The notes under the pieces: generated by a model | The model's input: only the letters and a program-made list of their open reading frames with translations | Told to the model about the DNA's origin: nothing | The model's database searches: none | Assembly: GCA_963765285.1 (NCBI GenBank) | Contig: CAVXVR010000006.1 | Span: forward strand, 248,001 to 312,000 | Length of the DNA: 64,000 bases | Reading direction: 5' to 3' | Origin: CAVWZH01 sp963765285 | GTDB taxonomy: Bacteria; Acidobacteriota; Terriglobia; Terriglobales; Acidobacteriaceae | Position numbers and translations under genes: made by a program | In this document: in pieces, positions 46,144 to 54,089 of the stretch | Position numbering within the stretch: the stretch's first letter is position 1 | How the letters are laid out: each line of letters begins with the position of its first letter

Positions 46144-46217
46144 CTCTGAGTCCTCAGTGACCTCTGTGGTTAATCCGAAGTCCTCAGTGACCTCTGTGTC
46201 CTCTGTGGTTAATCCTT
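46144..46217. repeat. CTCTGTG-type degenerate repeat
   Basis: Two head-to-tail copies of a roughly 35-base unit, GTCCTCAGTGACCTCTGTG, then GTTAATCC. It lies between the propeller gene and a minus-strand hypothetical gene whose stop codon is inside it. Confidence 0.75.
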
Positions 46218-46526
46218 CTTCTTCAGCTCTTCCATAACGCTCTGCAACAGTTCTTTCGCATCCGTCAGGTTCTTCATGATGATCTGGACATCCATCACCG
46301 GCTTGCCCGGCCAGCGCTGGCTCTGGCAATAGACGCCGTGCTGTCCCACGAGAGCCATGGCGTCAGTGATCATGTCCATGGTGACGGCCAAGCGGCCTCG
46401 CGGCACACCCATCATGGTCTCGTAATGCTCCAGTTCTTCCCGCTTTTCCTTGAATACCGGCATGGAGAGATTGTAGCTTCCATCCCGAATCGCGCATAAT
46501 AGCGGAGCGTTGTTGTCTAACGGCAT
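46209..46526 (-). CDS. Conserved-looking hypothetical protein
   Basis: 105 residues from the ATG at 46526; an ATG at 46463 (start MPVFKEKREELEHYETMMG) is as likely, because a TATTAT box sits shortly upstream of it. No signal peptide or transmembrane segment is seen. Recognisable pieces are helical: KEKREELEHYETMM, VTMDMITDAMALVGQHGVYC and MDVQIIMKNLTDAKELLQSV, with a Lys/Asp-rich end. I know no family for it. The final codons (KKKD) and stop lie at the edge of a repeat. Confidence 0.6.
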   Translation of the reverse strand: MPLDNNAPLLCAIRDGSYNLSMPVFKEKREELEHYETMMGVPRGRLAVTMDMITDAMALVGQHGVYCQSQRWPGKPVMDVQIIMKNLTDAKELLQSVMEELKKKD

Positions 46527-46610
46527 TTTTTCACGTCAAAACATTTGTGCGCGACGGCACACCATTATTTTGGTCGTCGCCAAGGCCTAACATCTCAAAG
46601 GAGAATCTCC

Positions 46611-47126
46611 ATGCAAAACCGCATTGCCCTCCTCGCCCTGTGCCTGCTGGTTCTTACCGCGTTCGCCAGCGCGCAGAAACCCAGCCCACCGGCCTCTGCC
46701 GACTGTAAGTTCTCGAACGGCAAAACGATCCATGTTGACTACTCCAGCCCACGGGCAAAAGGCCGCAAGATTTTTGGTGGGCTCGTGCCCTATGGCCAGG
46801 TCTGGCGCGCCGGGGCCAATGAAGCCACTACCTTCGTTACCACCGCCGACTTGTCGGTAGGCGGCAAGGACGTCCCCGCCGGCAGCTACACCCTCTTCGC
46901 TCTTCCCACCCCCGACAAATGGACGTTGATCGTGAGCAAGGCCGTAGGAGAATGGGGCATCCCCTACCCGGAGAACAGCGACTTTGTCCGTACCGACATG
47001 ACCGTCTCCAAGACGCCGGCTGCGGTGGAGAATTTCACTATTGCTTTTGATCAGGCGGGCGGGAAATGCACTCTGCGGATGGAGTGGGAAAACACCCGTG
47101 CAACTGTGGACATCACTCCGAAGTGA
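46611..47126 (+). CDS. DUF2911 family exported protein
   Basis: 171 residues from the ATG at 46611 with AAAGGAG eight bases upstream. The signal peptide MQNRIALLALCLLVLTAFASA precedes a DUF2911 domain: IHVDYSSPRAKGRKIFGGLV, PYGQVWRAGANEATTFVT, VPAGSYTLFALPTPDKWTLI and a late WENTRATVDI. The family is frequent in Acidobacteria and Bacteroidetes, usually secreted, with no known activity. It stands alone with its own promoter region. Confidence 0.9.
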   Translation: MQNRIALLALCLLVLTAFASAQKPSPPASADCKFSNGKTIHVDYSSPRAKGRKIFGGLVPYGQVWRAGANEATTFVTTADLSVGGKDVPAGSYTLFALPTPDKWTLIVSKAVGEWGIPYPENSDFVRTDMTVSKTPAAVENFTIAFDQAGGKCTLRMEWENTRATVDITPK

Positions 47127-47199
47127 CGCCGCCGTTCTGAATGTCGCCACCGGCGGTCAAGCTGACCGCCGGACTCCTCATTTGAATGCCCGGCCAGTT

Positions 47200-47748
47200 T
47201 TATTGCAGCACCGCGTAGGTCGCGCCCGTGCAGGTTGCCCCAACGCTCTCCGGCGTCGTGCTGGCTGCGGTGTTCGGATCGTAGCGCAGGACCGCGTCCT
47301 CGACGGCGCAAAAGCGCCGCACCCCTGACTGGTTGTAGCTCAGAGGAGCCGCACCACCCACGAACGTGATATTGGGTCCGCCCCCTGCCCCTGCCGCAGA
47401 ACCCATTAGGAACACATATCCGCTCTTGGAGCCGCTTACCCCGCCCGCGTAGGCCTGGGCCAGCACATAGTCGATGATGCAAGCGTTCGTCGAACTGGGG
47501 GCCGCGCAGCCGGTGGCAGCGGCCGGTCCAAGGGTCGACAACGCGGCAGCATAACCCACGGTGGGATAGGCCACCTGGAACGTCACCTGGGCCGTGTTGA
47601 TGGTACGCATCGAGGCCACAGCGGACGATTCGTTGGCCGCAATCCGCGCGCGCAACAGGTTGGGAATCGCGATCGCAGCGATGATAAGAATGATCGCCAC
47701 TACGATCAGCAACTCAATCAGTGAAAAACCCCGATTCGGTTTCTGCAT
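47200..47748 (-). CDS. Type IV pilin-like protein (prepilin N-terminal methylation)
   Basis: 182 residues, AGGGGAG upstream. The N-terminus MQKPNRGFSLIELLIVVAII is a prepilin peptidase site (cleavage between Gly7 and Phe8, Glu at +5), followed by a long hydrophobic helix (LIIAAIAIPNLLRARIAANE). The C-terminal domain has four Cys that could form disulfides, and a Gly/Ser-rich surface loop. It may be a minor or major pilin or a pseudopilin; the absence of pil genes nearby prevents a firm call. It is monocistronic with a 411-base upstream gap. Confidence 0.88.
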   Translation of the reverse strand: MQKPNRGFSLIELLIVVAIILIIAAIAIPNLLRARIAANESSAVASMRTINTAQVTFQVAYPTVGYAAALSTLGPAAATGCAAPSSTNACIIDYVLAQAYAGGVSGSKSGYVFLMGSAAGAGGGPNITFVGGAAPLSYNQSGVRRFCAVEDAVLRYDPNTAASTTPESVGATCTGATYAVLQ

Positions 47749-48159
47749 TTCGCTCCCCTTAGTCTTTTGGTCACGTCTGCCTTGCAGAGACGCTCACCGC
47801 GTCCCAGCACTTTGCAGACCACAGCCGAAATATTTCTCCGGCCAAACAGCATCCCGCTTACCGCTTGTTTTTCAGATAGAAGCCAGGATGAGTGACGCCG
47901 TCTTATGTGAGATCGGTAGATTATGGAAACTTGTGACCTGAATTTCATGAGAAGCGGTTAATTGTCATCAACCCAGTGGGCCATGCCAGAAAAGGGGCTT
48001 CAGTCCAGGAAGTAGGGAGCTCAGCGATGACGGCGGACGTGGAAAGAACGGCTTTCTCTAACGTCCGAAAAGGTTCAAGGCAAGCCTTGGCTCACCGTGC
48101 GTCGGCGTGAGCGTACGGCTCCGCCACACAGCGGCCGGCCGCGCGCACTGCGATTAGTG
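47749..48159. other. Intergenic region without recognised gene
   Basis: 411 bases upstream of the pilin gene and downstream of the 31-residue peptide gene. It contains short palindromes such as GCGGCCGGCCGC and AAGGCAAGCCTT but no recognisable RNA gene, c-di-GMP riboswitch or sigma-54 promoter. It should hold the pilin promoter. Confidence 0.4.
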
Positions 48160-48255
48160 CTACCGGTGGAAGTACATGTAGGCTGCGACGGCAATCAAAG
48201 CGACCGTAATGAGCCACAGGACCGCTTGCCTGCCCCCGCTCTTCGCTTCGTCCAT
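48160..48255 (-). CDS. 31-residue putative membrane peptide
   Basis: ATG at 48255 to TAG at 48160-48162. The peptide starts MDEAKSGGRQAVLWLITVAL and continues IAVAAYMYFHR: a polar N-terminus, one hydrophobic helix of about 16 residues and a basic end, a typical small single-span membrane protein. It lies 79 bases downstream of the TPR membrane protein gene on the same strand and could be its last co-transcribed gene. No strong ribosome-binding site; expression is unproven. Confidence 0.5.
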   Translation of the reverse strand: MDEAKSGGRQAVLWLITVALIAVAAYMYFHR

Positions 48256-48333
48256 ATGCTAAGGACATCGCAAACCTGGGTCTCTGTCAAGTGACCGTGC
48301 GGGGACCCGACTTGGCCTCTAAGGCCAATGACT

Positions 48334-50217
48334 TCAACGCATCTTCGCGGCCAGCGCGTCCGCTGCCTGTTGAGCATCGGCCGAGTCGGGCGAGATTTTC
48401 AGGGCCTCCCGATAGGCCGCCAGAGCCTCCGGCAGCCGATTGGCCTTCTCCAGGGCATGCCCCAGGAAGATGTACCCTTCATCCGTCGGGCGCAGCTCTA
48501 CCGAACGCGTGTAGTTCGTGATCGCCTCTTCCAGGTTCCCTTCCTGCTCCAGTAATCGCCCGAGTCCCAGGTATGCATTGAACTGGTTGGTGTTCTCATG
48601 CAACGCGTGGTCGTACGAGTCTCGCGCCTTGGCGAAATCGCCGAGCTCCCGATAGGCAGTACCCTGATTGGCGTAAGCGGAGGCCAGCAACCCGCGGTCT
48701 GAGGTCAAGCGAATGGTCGCGTCGTATTGCGCGAGAGCTTCCTGCACTCTTCCGTGCTCCTGCAGATACGCGCCCATGTTGGCGTGACTCATGGGATCTT
48801 GGGGATTGATCCGCGCCGCCGATTCAAAGTGTAGATATGCTGCATCTGGTTTGCCCTCCATCAGCAACGCCCCGCCCAGGTTATTTTCGGCGACGAAATT
48901 TTTCCCCGTGACGGCGAGCGTATGTGACCACAGATCGTAGCTGCTCTTCCAGTACCCAATCTGGCGATAAGTTACGGTCGCCAGCGCAAGCAGAACACAG
49001 GCAGCTGCCAGCACACGCGCAGCGAGCGGAATCTTCGCTCCGCGCGCCAGATCAGATGCGGCCCACACGATCATTACGAAAACGCCGATTAAAGGAATGT
49101 AGGCGTAGCGATCGGCCATCGCCTGGTCACCCACCTGCACCAACCCAATGGTTGGGACTAACGTGCCCAGGAAAAATAACCAGCCAACCAGCAAATAGGG
49201 CTTGGATCTGGACCTCAGAGCCAGCGTGGTGACGGCCACCAGCAGCACTGCAGAGGCGGCCAGTTTCCACGCCGCGAGCGAATCCCCCGAGTGCGGATAA
49301 AACGGTGCCAGGCGCAAAGGCCAGATGGCCTTCCATAGATACATGCCGTAGGCCACCAGAGCATTTTCGAGTCTCACTCCCAAAGAAAACTGCGTTGCAG
49401 ACCGGATCGACCCACCCGCCCGCTGCACGGTCATGGTAATCACGGCGCTAGCGCCAGAGAGCGCCAACAAGGGAACCTTCTCCCATATCAATTTCCCCCA
49501 TGACGCCTGCGGCACGCCGATGCCCACAGGGCTTCCTTTCGCACGCCCCAGCGGCCAGTAGTCCAATAGCAGTAAGACAAATGGCAACGTAATTACCATG
49601 GGCTTCGCCATCAGCCCGCAGGCAAACAGAATCGCGACGGGAAGATAGCGCTTCCATTCTGGCTTGCGCGCATACCGGCCATAGGCGCCGATGGTCACCA
49701 GAAAAAACAACGTGCAGAGAACATTCTTGCGTTCCGCCACCCATGCTACCGATTCCACATTGATGGGATGAAGTGCGAACAACGCCGCAACGAACAAGCT
49801 CGGCCCTGCACGGCCGGTGGCGTACGCCAGCAGGAGAAACAGCAACACAGCGTTCACCACATGAATCAGCAGACTGGTCAGGTGATGGCCGCTGGCGTTG
49901 AGACGAAAAAGCTGGCAATCGAGGGCATGCGAGAGCCAGGTGAGGGGGTGCCAGTTGGCTTGCTCGGTTGAGGTAAACGCCCAGCTCACAGTTTCCGCAC
50001 TCAACCCGGCTCGAACGTGGGGATTTTCCGTTACGTAGCGGTCGTCATCGTAATTTATAAAGGGATGCTGATTGACGGAGTTGTAAAGCACCAGCGTCGC
50101 AACTGCGAGCAACAGACTCAGGACGGCGTTACGCTTTCCCGGCGAGGCAAACAGCCCGCTCGCTGCTTGCTGCGTCCGACTCTCTTTTTTGGTGGCAGTC
50201 GCCATGCCCTTATTCAT
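48334..50217 (-). CDS. TPR-containing membrane protein, O-mannosyltransferase-like (copy 2)
   Basis: 627 residues. The N-terminal part has about ten transmembrane helices with the motif NYDDDRYVTENPHV and WHPLTWLSHALDCQLFRLNA (ArnT/PMT-type glycosyltransferase-like loop) and HPINVESVAWVAERKNVL. The C-terminal quarter (from about residue 450) is made of TPR repeats (NLGGALLMEGKPDAAYLHFE, AYLGLGRLLEQEGNLEEAI). The family is abundant in Acidobacteria and of unknown substrate; polyprenyl-sugar transfer to surface proteins is likely. Its ATG overlaps the stop of its paralogue (ATGA), so translation is coupled. The conserved DDD-like segment after helix 1 is present. Confidence 0.88.
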   Translation of the reverse strand: MNKGMATATKKESRTQQAASGLFASPGKRNAVLSLLLAVATLVLYNSVNQHPFINYDDDRYVTENPHVRAGLSAETVSWAFTSTEQANWHPLTWLSHALDCQLFRLNASGHHLTSLLIHVVNAVLLFLLLAYATGRAGPSLFVAALFALHPINVESVAWVAERKNVLCTLFFLVTIGAYGRYARKPEWKRYLPVAILFACGLMAKPMVITLPFVLLLLDYWPLGRAKGSPVGIGVPQASWGKLIWEKVPLLALSGASAVITMTVQRAGGSIRSATQFSLGVRLENALVAYGMYLWKAIWPLRLAPFYPHSGDSLAAWKLAASAVLLVAVTTLALRSRSKPYLLVGWLFFLGTLVPTIGLVQVGDQAMADRYAYIPLIGVFVMIVWAASDLARGAKIPLAARVLAAACVLLALATVTYRQIGYWKSSYDLWSHTLAVTGKNFVAENNLGGALLMEGKPDAAYLHFESAARINPQDPMSHANMGAYLQEHGRVQEALAQYDATIRLTSDRGLLASAYANQGTAYRELGDFAKARDSYDHALHENTNQFNAYLGLGRLLEQEGNLEEAITNYTRSVELRPTDEGYIFLGHALEKANRLPEALAAYREALKISPDSADAQQAADALAAKMR

Positions 50218-52100
50218 CGCTTCAGCAACCCATCCGTTTCCTGCTCAGCGCGTGCCAGGTCGCGTGACAAACTTTCCGCCCGCTCGCGTGCTGTTTGTGC
50301 CTCGGCGGCGCGCCCACTCTGCGTGAGAGCCCGCGCCAGCAGCAAATATCCGACATCCGTGGGCTGTATTGCCATGGCCTTCGAATAGTCGGCAATGGCT
50401 TCATCAAACTCCTGCATCTGTTGCGACAGCACACCCAGTTGCACTAGGACCAAGGGATTGTCCGGAACCAATTGCAGGGCTGCACGGTAGCTTAATCGCG
50501 CCTGAGAGAAGTTCCCTATGGCGCGATACACCGATCCCAAACGGGCATAAGCGTCGGCCTGAAGGCGCGTGTCCGATTGCAGCTGCAGCATGAGCTGATA
50601 GCGTCGAGCCGCCTCCGGCAGATCTCCCTTTTCCTGCGCGGAGGCTGCCAGATTAAAATTGCCGATGGGATCTTCGGGAGAAATCTCCACCGCCCGCTGA
50701 AAATGTGCTGCCGCCTCGGCCATTCTTCCCTCAGCCGCCAGCCCCACACCCAAACTATCCTCGGCCACAAAATTCGGTCCGGTCACTTCTATGGTGTGCG
50801 TCCACAGGCTTACGTTGTCCCTCCAATACTCGATCTGATGATGCGCGACAGCAGTGAGCGCTATAAGCGCCACCGCCGGAATTGCCAGCGCCGCACGGGG
50901 AAGATGCCATGCCTGCGCCAGATCCGCCGCGCCCCAACTCAGCACGATGAACAGTCCAACGAACGGAAGATAGGCGTAGCGGTCGGCCATCGCGATAGCG
51001 CCAACCGTGACCAGTCCGATCATCGGAACCAATGTGCCCAGAAACCAGAACCAGCCCACAGGCAGATACCGGCGTTGCCGCGTGATTACAACCCATACTG
51101 TGACGATCGCTAAGAAGATCACTGCCGCCAGAACCTGCCACGCTGGCAACGAATTGCCCGGATGTGGATACAACGGCGCGAGCCGGGTCGGCCAAACTGC
51201 CTTGAGCACATACGTCGCATAGGCCACGAATGCATTCTGCGCTCGGTCCCACAAAGAATATTCCAGCGTAGAGCGAACCGCCCCACCGGCGGCCTGCGCT
51301 TTGACTGTGATGATCGCGCTGGCAAGCGACATGAGAAACAACGGCACCTTCTCCAAAACAAGGCGGGAAATCGGCAAAGTCCGCCGCAACGGCCAGTAGT
51401 CCCAGAGCAAGAGAACGAAAGGAAAGGTAATCACTTGCGGCTTCGCCATGAGGCCGAGCGCGAACCAAAGCACAACCACCGCATATCTCAGAATCGCGGG
51501 TTTGCGCGCGTACGCCCAATATGCCCACAGCGCGAGCAGAAAAAACAACATGCTGAGTACGTTCTTCCGCTCCGCAATCCAGACCACCGATTCGACATTG
51601 ATAGGATGCACCGCGAAGAACGCGGCCACCATCCAACTCCGCCAGGCGCAACTTGTCGCACCTTGCAGCAGCAGAAACAGCAGCACGACGTTCACCGCAT
51701 GCACTAAGACATTTGTATAGTGATGTCCCGCAGGATTCTTCCCGAACAGCTGCCAATCGAGAGCATGAGAAAGCCAGGTCAGCGGATGCCAGTTCGCGGC
51801 ATCGTACGTGGTGAACGCCCACTCGACGGTCTCCCAGCGCAGCCCCGCCTGCACATGCCAATTCTCGGTAACGTAGCGCTGATCGTCGAAAGTGAGAAAG
51901 GGGTAGCGGGAGACTGGGTTGTAGAGGACCAGAGTCAGAACCACCAGAAGCAGACAAAGAACTACGCTGCGCCTTTGCGGCGACGTGAATAGAGACGTTG
52001 GATTCCCGGCCTCAGGCAACACCGAATTTAACCACAGAGGGCACAGAGAAGGCAGGGAGGGTTTTGCACAAGCACCTTTCTGGTCACGTTCGGACGTCAC
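50214..52100 (-). CDS. TPR-containing membrane protein, O-mannosyltransferase-like (copy 1)
   Basis: 628 residues from 52100, but a GTG at 52022 (602 residues) is more plausible because the first 26 codons run through intergenic repeat DNA (52029-52048). Same architecture as the downstream paralogue: TFDDQRYVTENWHV, WHPLTWLSHALDWQLFGKNP, HPINVESVVWIAERKNVLSM, then a C-terminal TPR array (NFNLAASAQEKGDLPEAARR). The two proteins align over their whole length and arose by tandem duplication. Glycosyl-transfer activity is inferred from the membrane part; TPRs suggest partner binding. GxxExxY gene 2 starts about 50-130 bases away in divergent orientation. Confidence 0.86.
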   Translation of the reverse strand: MTSERDQKGACAKPSLPSLCPLWLNSVLPEAGNPTSLFTSPQRRSVVLCLLLVVLTLVLYNPVSRYPFLTFDDQRYVTENWHVQAGLRWETVEWAFTTYDAANWHPLTWLSHALDWQLFGKNPAGHHYTNVLVHAVNVVLLFLLLQGATSCAWRSWMVAAFFAVHPINVESVVWIAERKNVLSMLFFLLALWAYWAYARKPAILRYAVVVLWFALGLMAKPQVITFPFVLLLWDYWPLRRTLPISRLVLEKVPLFLMSLASAIITVKAQAAGGAVRSTLEYSLWDRAQNAFVAYATYVLKAVWPTRLAPLYPHPGNSLPAWQVLAAVIFLAIVTVWVVITRQRRYLPVGWFWFLGTLVPMIGLVTVGAIAMADRYAYLPFVGLFIVLSWGAADLAQAWHLPRAALAIPAVALIALTAVAHHQIEYWRDNVSLWTHTIEVTGPNFVAEDSLGVGLAAEGRMAEAAAHFQRAVEISPEDPIGNFNLAASAQEKGDLPEAARRYQLMLQLQSDTRLQADAYARLGSVYRAIGNFSQARLSYRAALQLVPDNPLVLVQLGVLSQQMQEFDEAIADYSKAMAIQPTDVGYLLLARALTQSGRAAEAQTARERAESLSRDLARAEQETDGLLKR

Positions 52101-52153
52101 AGACTCATCATGCCGCCCTGATGTACACCACTGAGGACACAGAGGACACGGAG
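52029..52153. repeat. CTCTGTG-type repeat, left flank of GxxExxY gene 2
   Basis: ACCACAGAGGGCACAGAG (52031 region) and CACTGAGGACACAGAGGACACGGAG (to 52153) are in the opposite orientation to the right-flank copies at 52534-52604, so the gene is bounded by inverted repeats. The second block runs straight into the ATG. Confidence 0.8.
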
Positions 52154-52645
52154 ATGCATTTCAACGAAATCAGCGGTGAGGTAGTGGATTCTGCGATGCG
52201 TGTGCATAGTGCTCTGGGACCCGGGTTGCTGGAGAATGTCTACCTGGTCTGTCTGGTCCACGAACTCAACCAGCGGGGCTTGCGCACGGCGGCGCAGCTT
52301 CCCCTGCCCGTGCGCTATAACGGCGTCATTGTCGACTGCGGTTGCCGGCTGGATATCGTGGTGGAAAATACGGTGGTTGTCGAGGTCAAGTCAGTGGACG
52401 CAATCGCTCCCGTCCATCAGGCGCAACTGCTGACCTATCTCAAGCTGAGCGACAAATATCTAGGATTGCTGATCAACTTCAACGTAGTACATCTGCGAGA
52501 CGGCATCCGCCGCATGGTGAATGGCAAGCCCCCCTCCGAGTCCTCCGTGACCTCAGTGGTAAATCCGCAGTCCTCTGAGTCCTCTGTGCCCTCCGTGGTT
52601 AAACGCCAGGCTTCCAACGGAGGATCGGCTTCCGAGCGGCGGTAG
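52154..52645 (+). CDS. GxxExxY protein (PD-(D/E)XK nuclease-like), copy 2
   Basis: 163 residues from the ATG at 52154, which gives the standard N-terminus (MHFNEISGEVVDSAMRVHSA). An ATG at 52121 would add an N-terminus made of repeat-encoded TTEDTEDTE. The signature is GPGLLENVYLVCL; the nuclease-like core is RLDIVVENTVVVEVKSVDAI (Asp, ExK) followed by HQAQLLTYLKLSDKYLGLLI. It shares many residues with the protein at 41206, including NVVHLRDGIRR. The C-terminal 30 residues are encoded by the right repeat cluster and overlap the 3' end of convergent gcvPB by 47 bases. Function unproven; nuclease activity is a family-level inference. Confidence 0.85.
   Translation: MHFNEISGEVVDSAMRVHSALGPGLLENVYLVCLVHELNQRGLRTAAQLPLPVRYNGVIVDCGCRLDIVVENTVVVEVKSVDAIAPVHQAQLLTYLKLSDKYLGLLINFNVVHLRDGIRRMVNGKPPSESSVTSVVNPQSSESSVPSVVKRQASNGGSASERR
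52534..52604. repeat. CTCTGTG-type repeat, right flank of GxxExxY gene 2
   Basis: Units TCCGAGTCCTCCGTGACCTC and CAGTCCTCTGAGTCCTCTGT, ending in GTGGTTAAAC. The TAA stop of gcvPB (minus strand) is created by the GTTAA end of this repeat, so the repeat now forms the end of both convergent genes. Confidence 0.8.
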
Positions 52646-54089
52646 TCTCGTCCAACCGCGAAACGCGCGTGGAATGCGGCGCATCGAGCACCATCTGCGG
52701 ATCGTCTTCCACTTCCTGCGCGATAGATTTCATAGCTTCAATAAAGAAATCCATTTCTTGTTTGGATTCGCTCTCGGTCGGCTCAATCATCATCGCCCCG
52801 GGAACAATCAGCGGAAATGCCGTGGTGTAGGGATGAAATCCGTAATCGATCAGGCGTTTGGCGATGTCCATGGTCTTCACGCCTTTTTTCGCCTGCAACC
52901 GGTCGCTGAAAACCACTTCATGCATAGTCGGAGTGGAGTAGGGCAGATCGTATGGGCCCTCAATTCCCTTCCGGATATAATTCGCGTTCAGTACCGCGTC
53001 TTCCGTAGTTTGCCGCAGGCCATCTGGCCCGTTGGCTTGAATGTACGCCAGTGCGCGCACGAACATTCCAAAGTTTCCGTAGAACGCGCGCACCCGACCT
53101 ACCGATTGCGGACGATCGTAGTCGAAAGCCAGCGTGCCGTCCGCTTGTGTAACCACCACCGGCCGCGGCAGGAACGGCTCGAGCATCTTCTTAACCGCCA
53201 CCGGACCCGAACCCGGTCCACCGCCCCCGTGCGGCGTAGAGAAAGTCTTGTGCAGATTCAGGTGCATCAAATCGACGCCAAAATCTCCCGGCCGCACCTT
53301 GCCCACAAGCGCGTTCATGTTGGCGCCATCCATGTAGAGCAGGCCCCCCTTGGCGTGCATGATGTCGGCAATCTTGTGGATTTCCTGCTCGAACACTCCC
53401 AGCGTGTTGGGATTGGTCAGCATAAGCGCGCCGACCTCTTCGTTCATCTGCGCTTCGAGGGCCGCGATGTCCACCATGCCACGAGCGTCGGATTTCAGAT
53501 TTTCCACTCCATAGCCGACCATCGCCGCCGTTGCGGGATTGGTGCCGTGAGCGGAATCCGGAATCAGGATTCTCTTGCGCGGCGCTCCCTTCGCGTGGTG
53601 ATAGGCGCGCACCAGGAGCAGGCCCGTGAGTTCGCCATGAGCGCCGGCGGCAGGCTGCAGCGTGACGGCATCCATACCGGTGATCTCAAGCAGGCAATCG
53701 CTGAGCGTCTTCATGATGCGCAAAGCGCCCTGCGACACCCGCTCCGGCTGATAAGGATGACCGTTGGCCAGCCCCTCAAGCCGCGACACGACTTCGTTCA
53801 CCCGCGGGTTGTACTTCATGGTGCAGGAGCCGAGCGGATACATGCCCAAGTCTATGGCGTAGTTCCAGGTGGAAAGCCGCGTGAAGTGGCGGATGATTTC
53901 GATCTCGCTGACTTCCGGCATGTGCCCCAGGCTGCTTCTTTCGGCTGAACCCAAAAGCTCCTTGGTATCCACTTCCGGCACATCGAGCGGAGGCAGCTTC
54001 CACGCGGCTTTGCCCGGAGAGGACTTTTCGAAGATCAGCCCTTCATTCTGGTTGACGTGGCGTGTGGCTTTACGGGTCAGCGACTTCAT
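52599..54089 (-). CDS. gcvPB: Glycine dehydrogenase (decarboxylating) subunit 2
   Basis: 496 residues. The PLP-lysine segment is DLMHLNLHKTFSTPHGGGGP, preceded by GGLLYMDGANMNALVGKVRP. N-terminal LGMYPLGSCTMKYNPRVNEV and the later FHPYTTAFPLIVPGAMMIEP match the C-terminal half of the P protein found in split systems. With GcvPA it forms the decarboxylating P protein of the glycine cleavage system. Its ATG overlaps the gcvPA stop by four bases. The 3' end is overlapped by convergent GxxExxY gene 2, with the stop codon lying in repeat DNA, suggesting that the repeat inserted right at the gene end. Confidence 0.96.
   Translation of the reverse strand: MKSLTRKATRHVNQNEGLIFEKSSPGKAAWKLPPLDVPEVDTKELLGSAERSSLGHMPEVSEIEIIRHFTRLSTWNYAIDLGMYPLGSCTMKYNPRVNEVVSRLEGLANGHPYQPERVSQGALRIMKTLSDCLLEITGMDAVTLQPAAGAHGELTGLLLVRAYHHAKGAPRKRILIPDSAHGTNPATAAMVGYGVENLKSDARGMVDIAALEAQMNEEVGALMLTNPNTLGVFEQEIHKIADIMHAKGGLLYMDGANMNALVGKVRPGDFGVDLMHLNLHKTFSTPHGGGGPGSGPVAVKKMLEPFLPRPVVVTQADGTLAFDYDRPQSVGRVRAFYGNFGMFVRALAYIQANGPDGLRQTTEDAVLNANYIRKGIEGPYDLPYSTPTMHEVVFSDRLQAKKGVKTMDIAKRLIDYGFHPYTTAFPLIVPGAMMIEPTESESKQEMDFFIEAMKSIAQEVEDDPQMVLDAPHSTRVSRLDETTAARKPILRWKPGV

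Noticed and set aside
52674..53948. A 424-residue plus-strand frame over gcvPB
   Set aside because: Antisense to a gene with complete PLP-site and glycine decarboxylase motifs; no domain in the translation.
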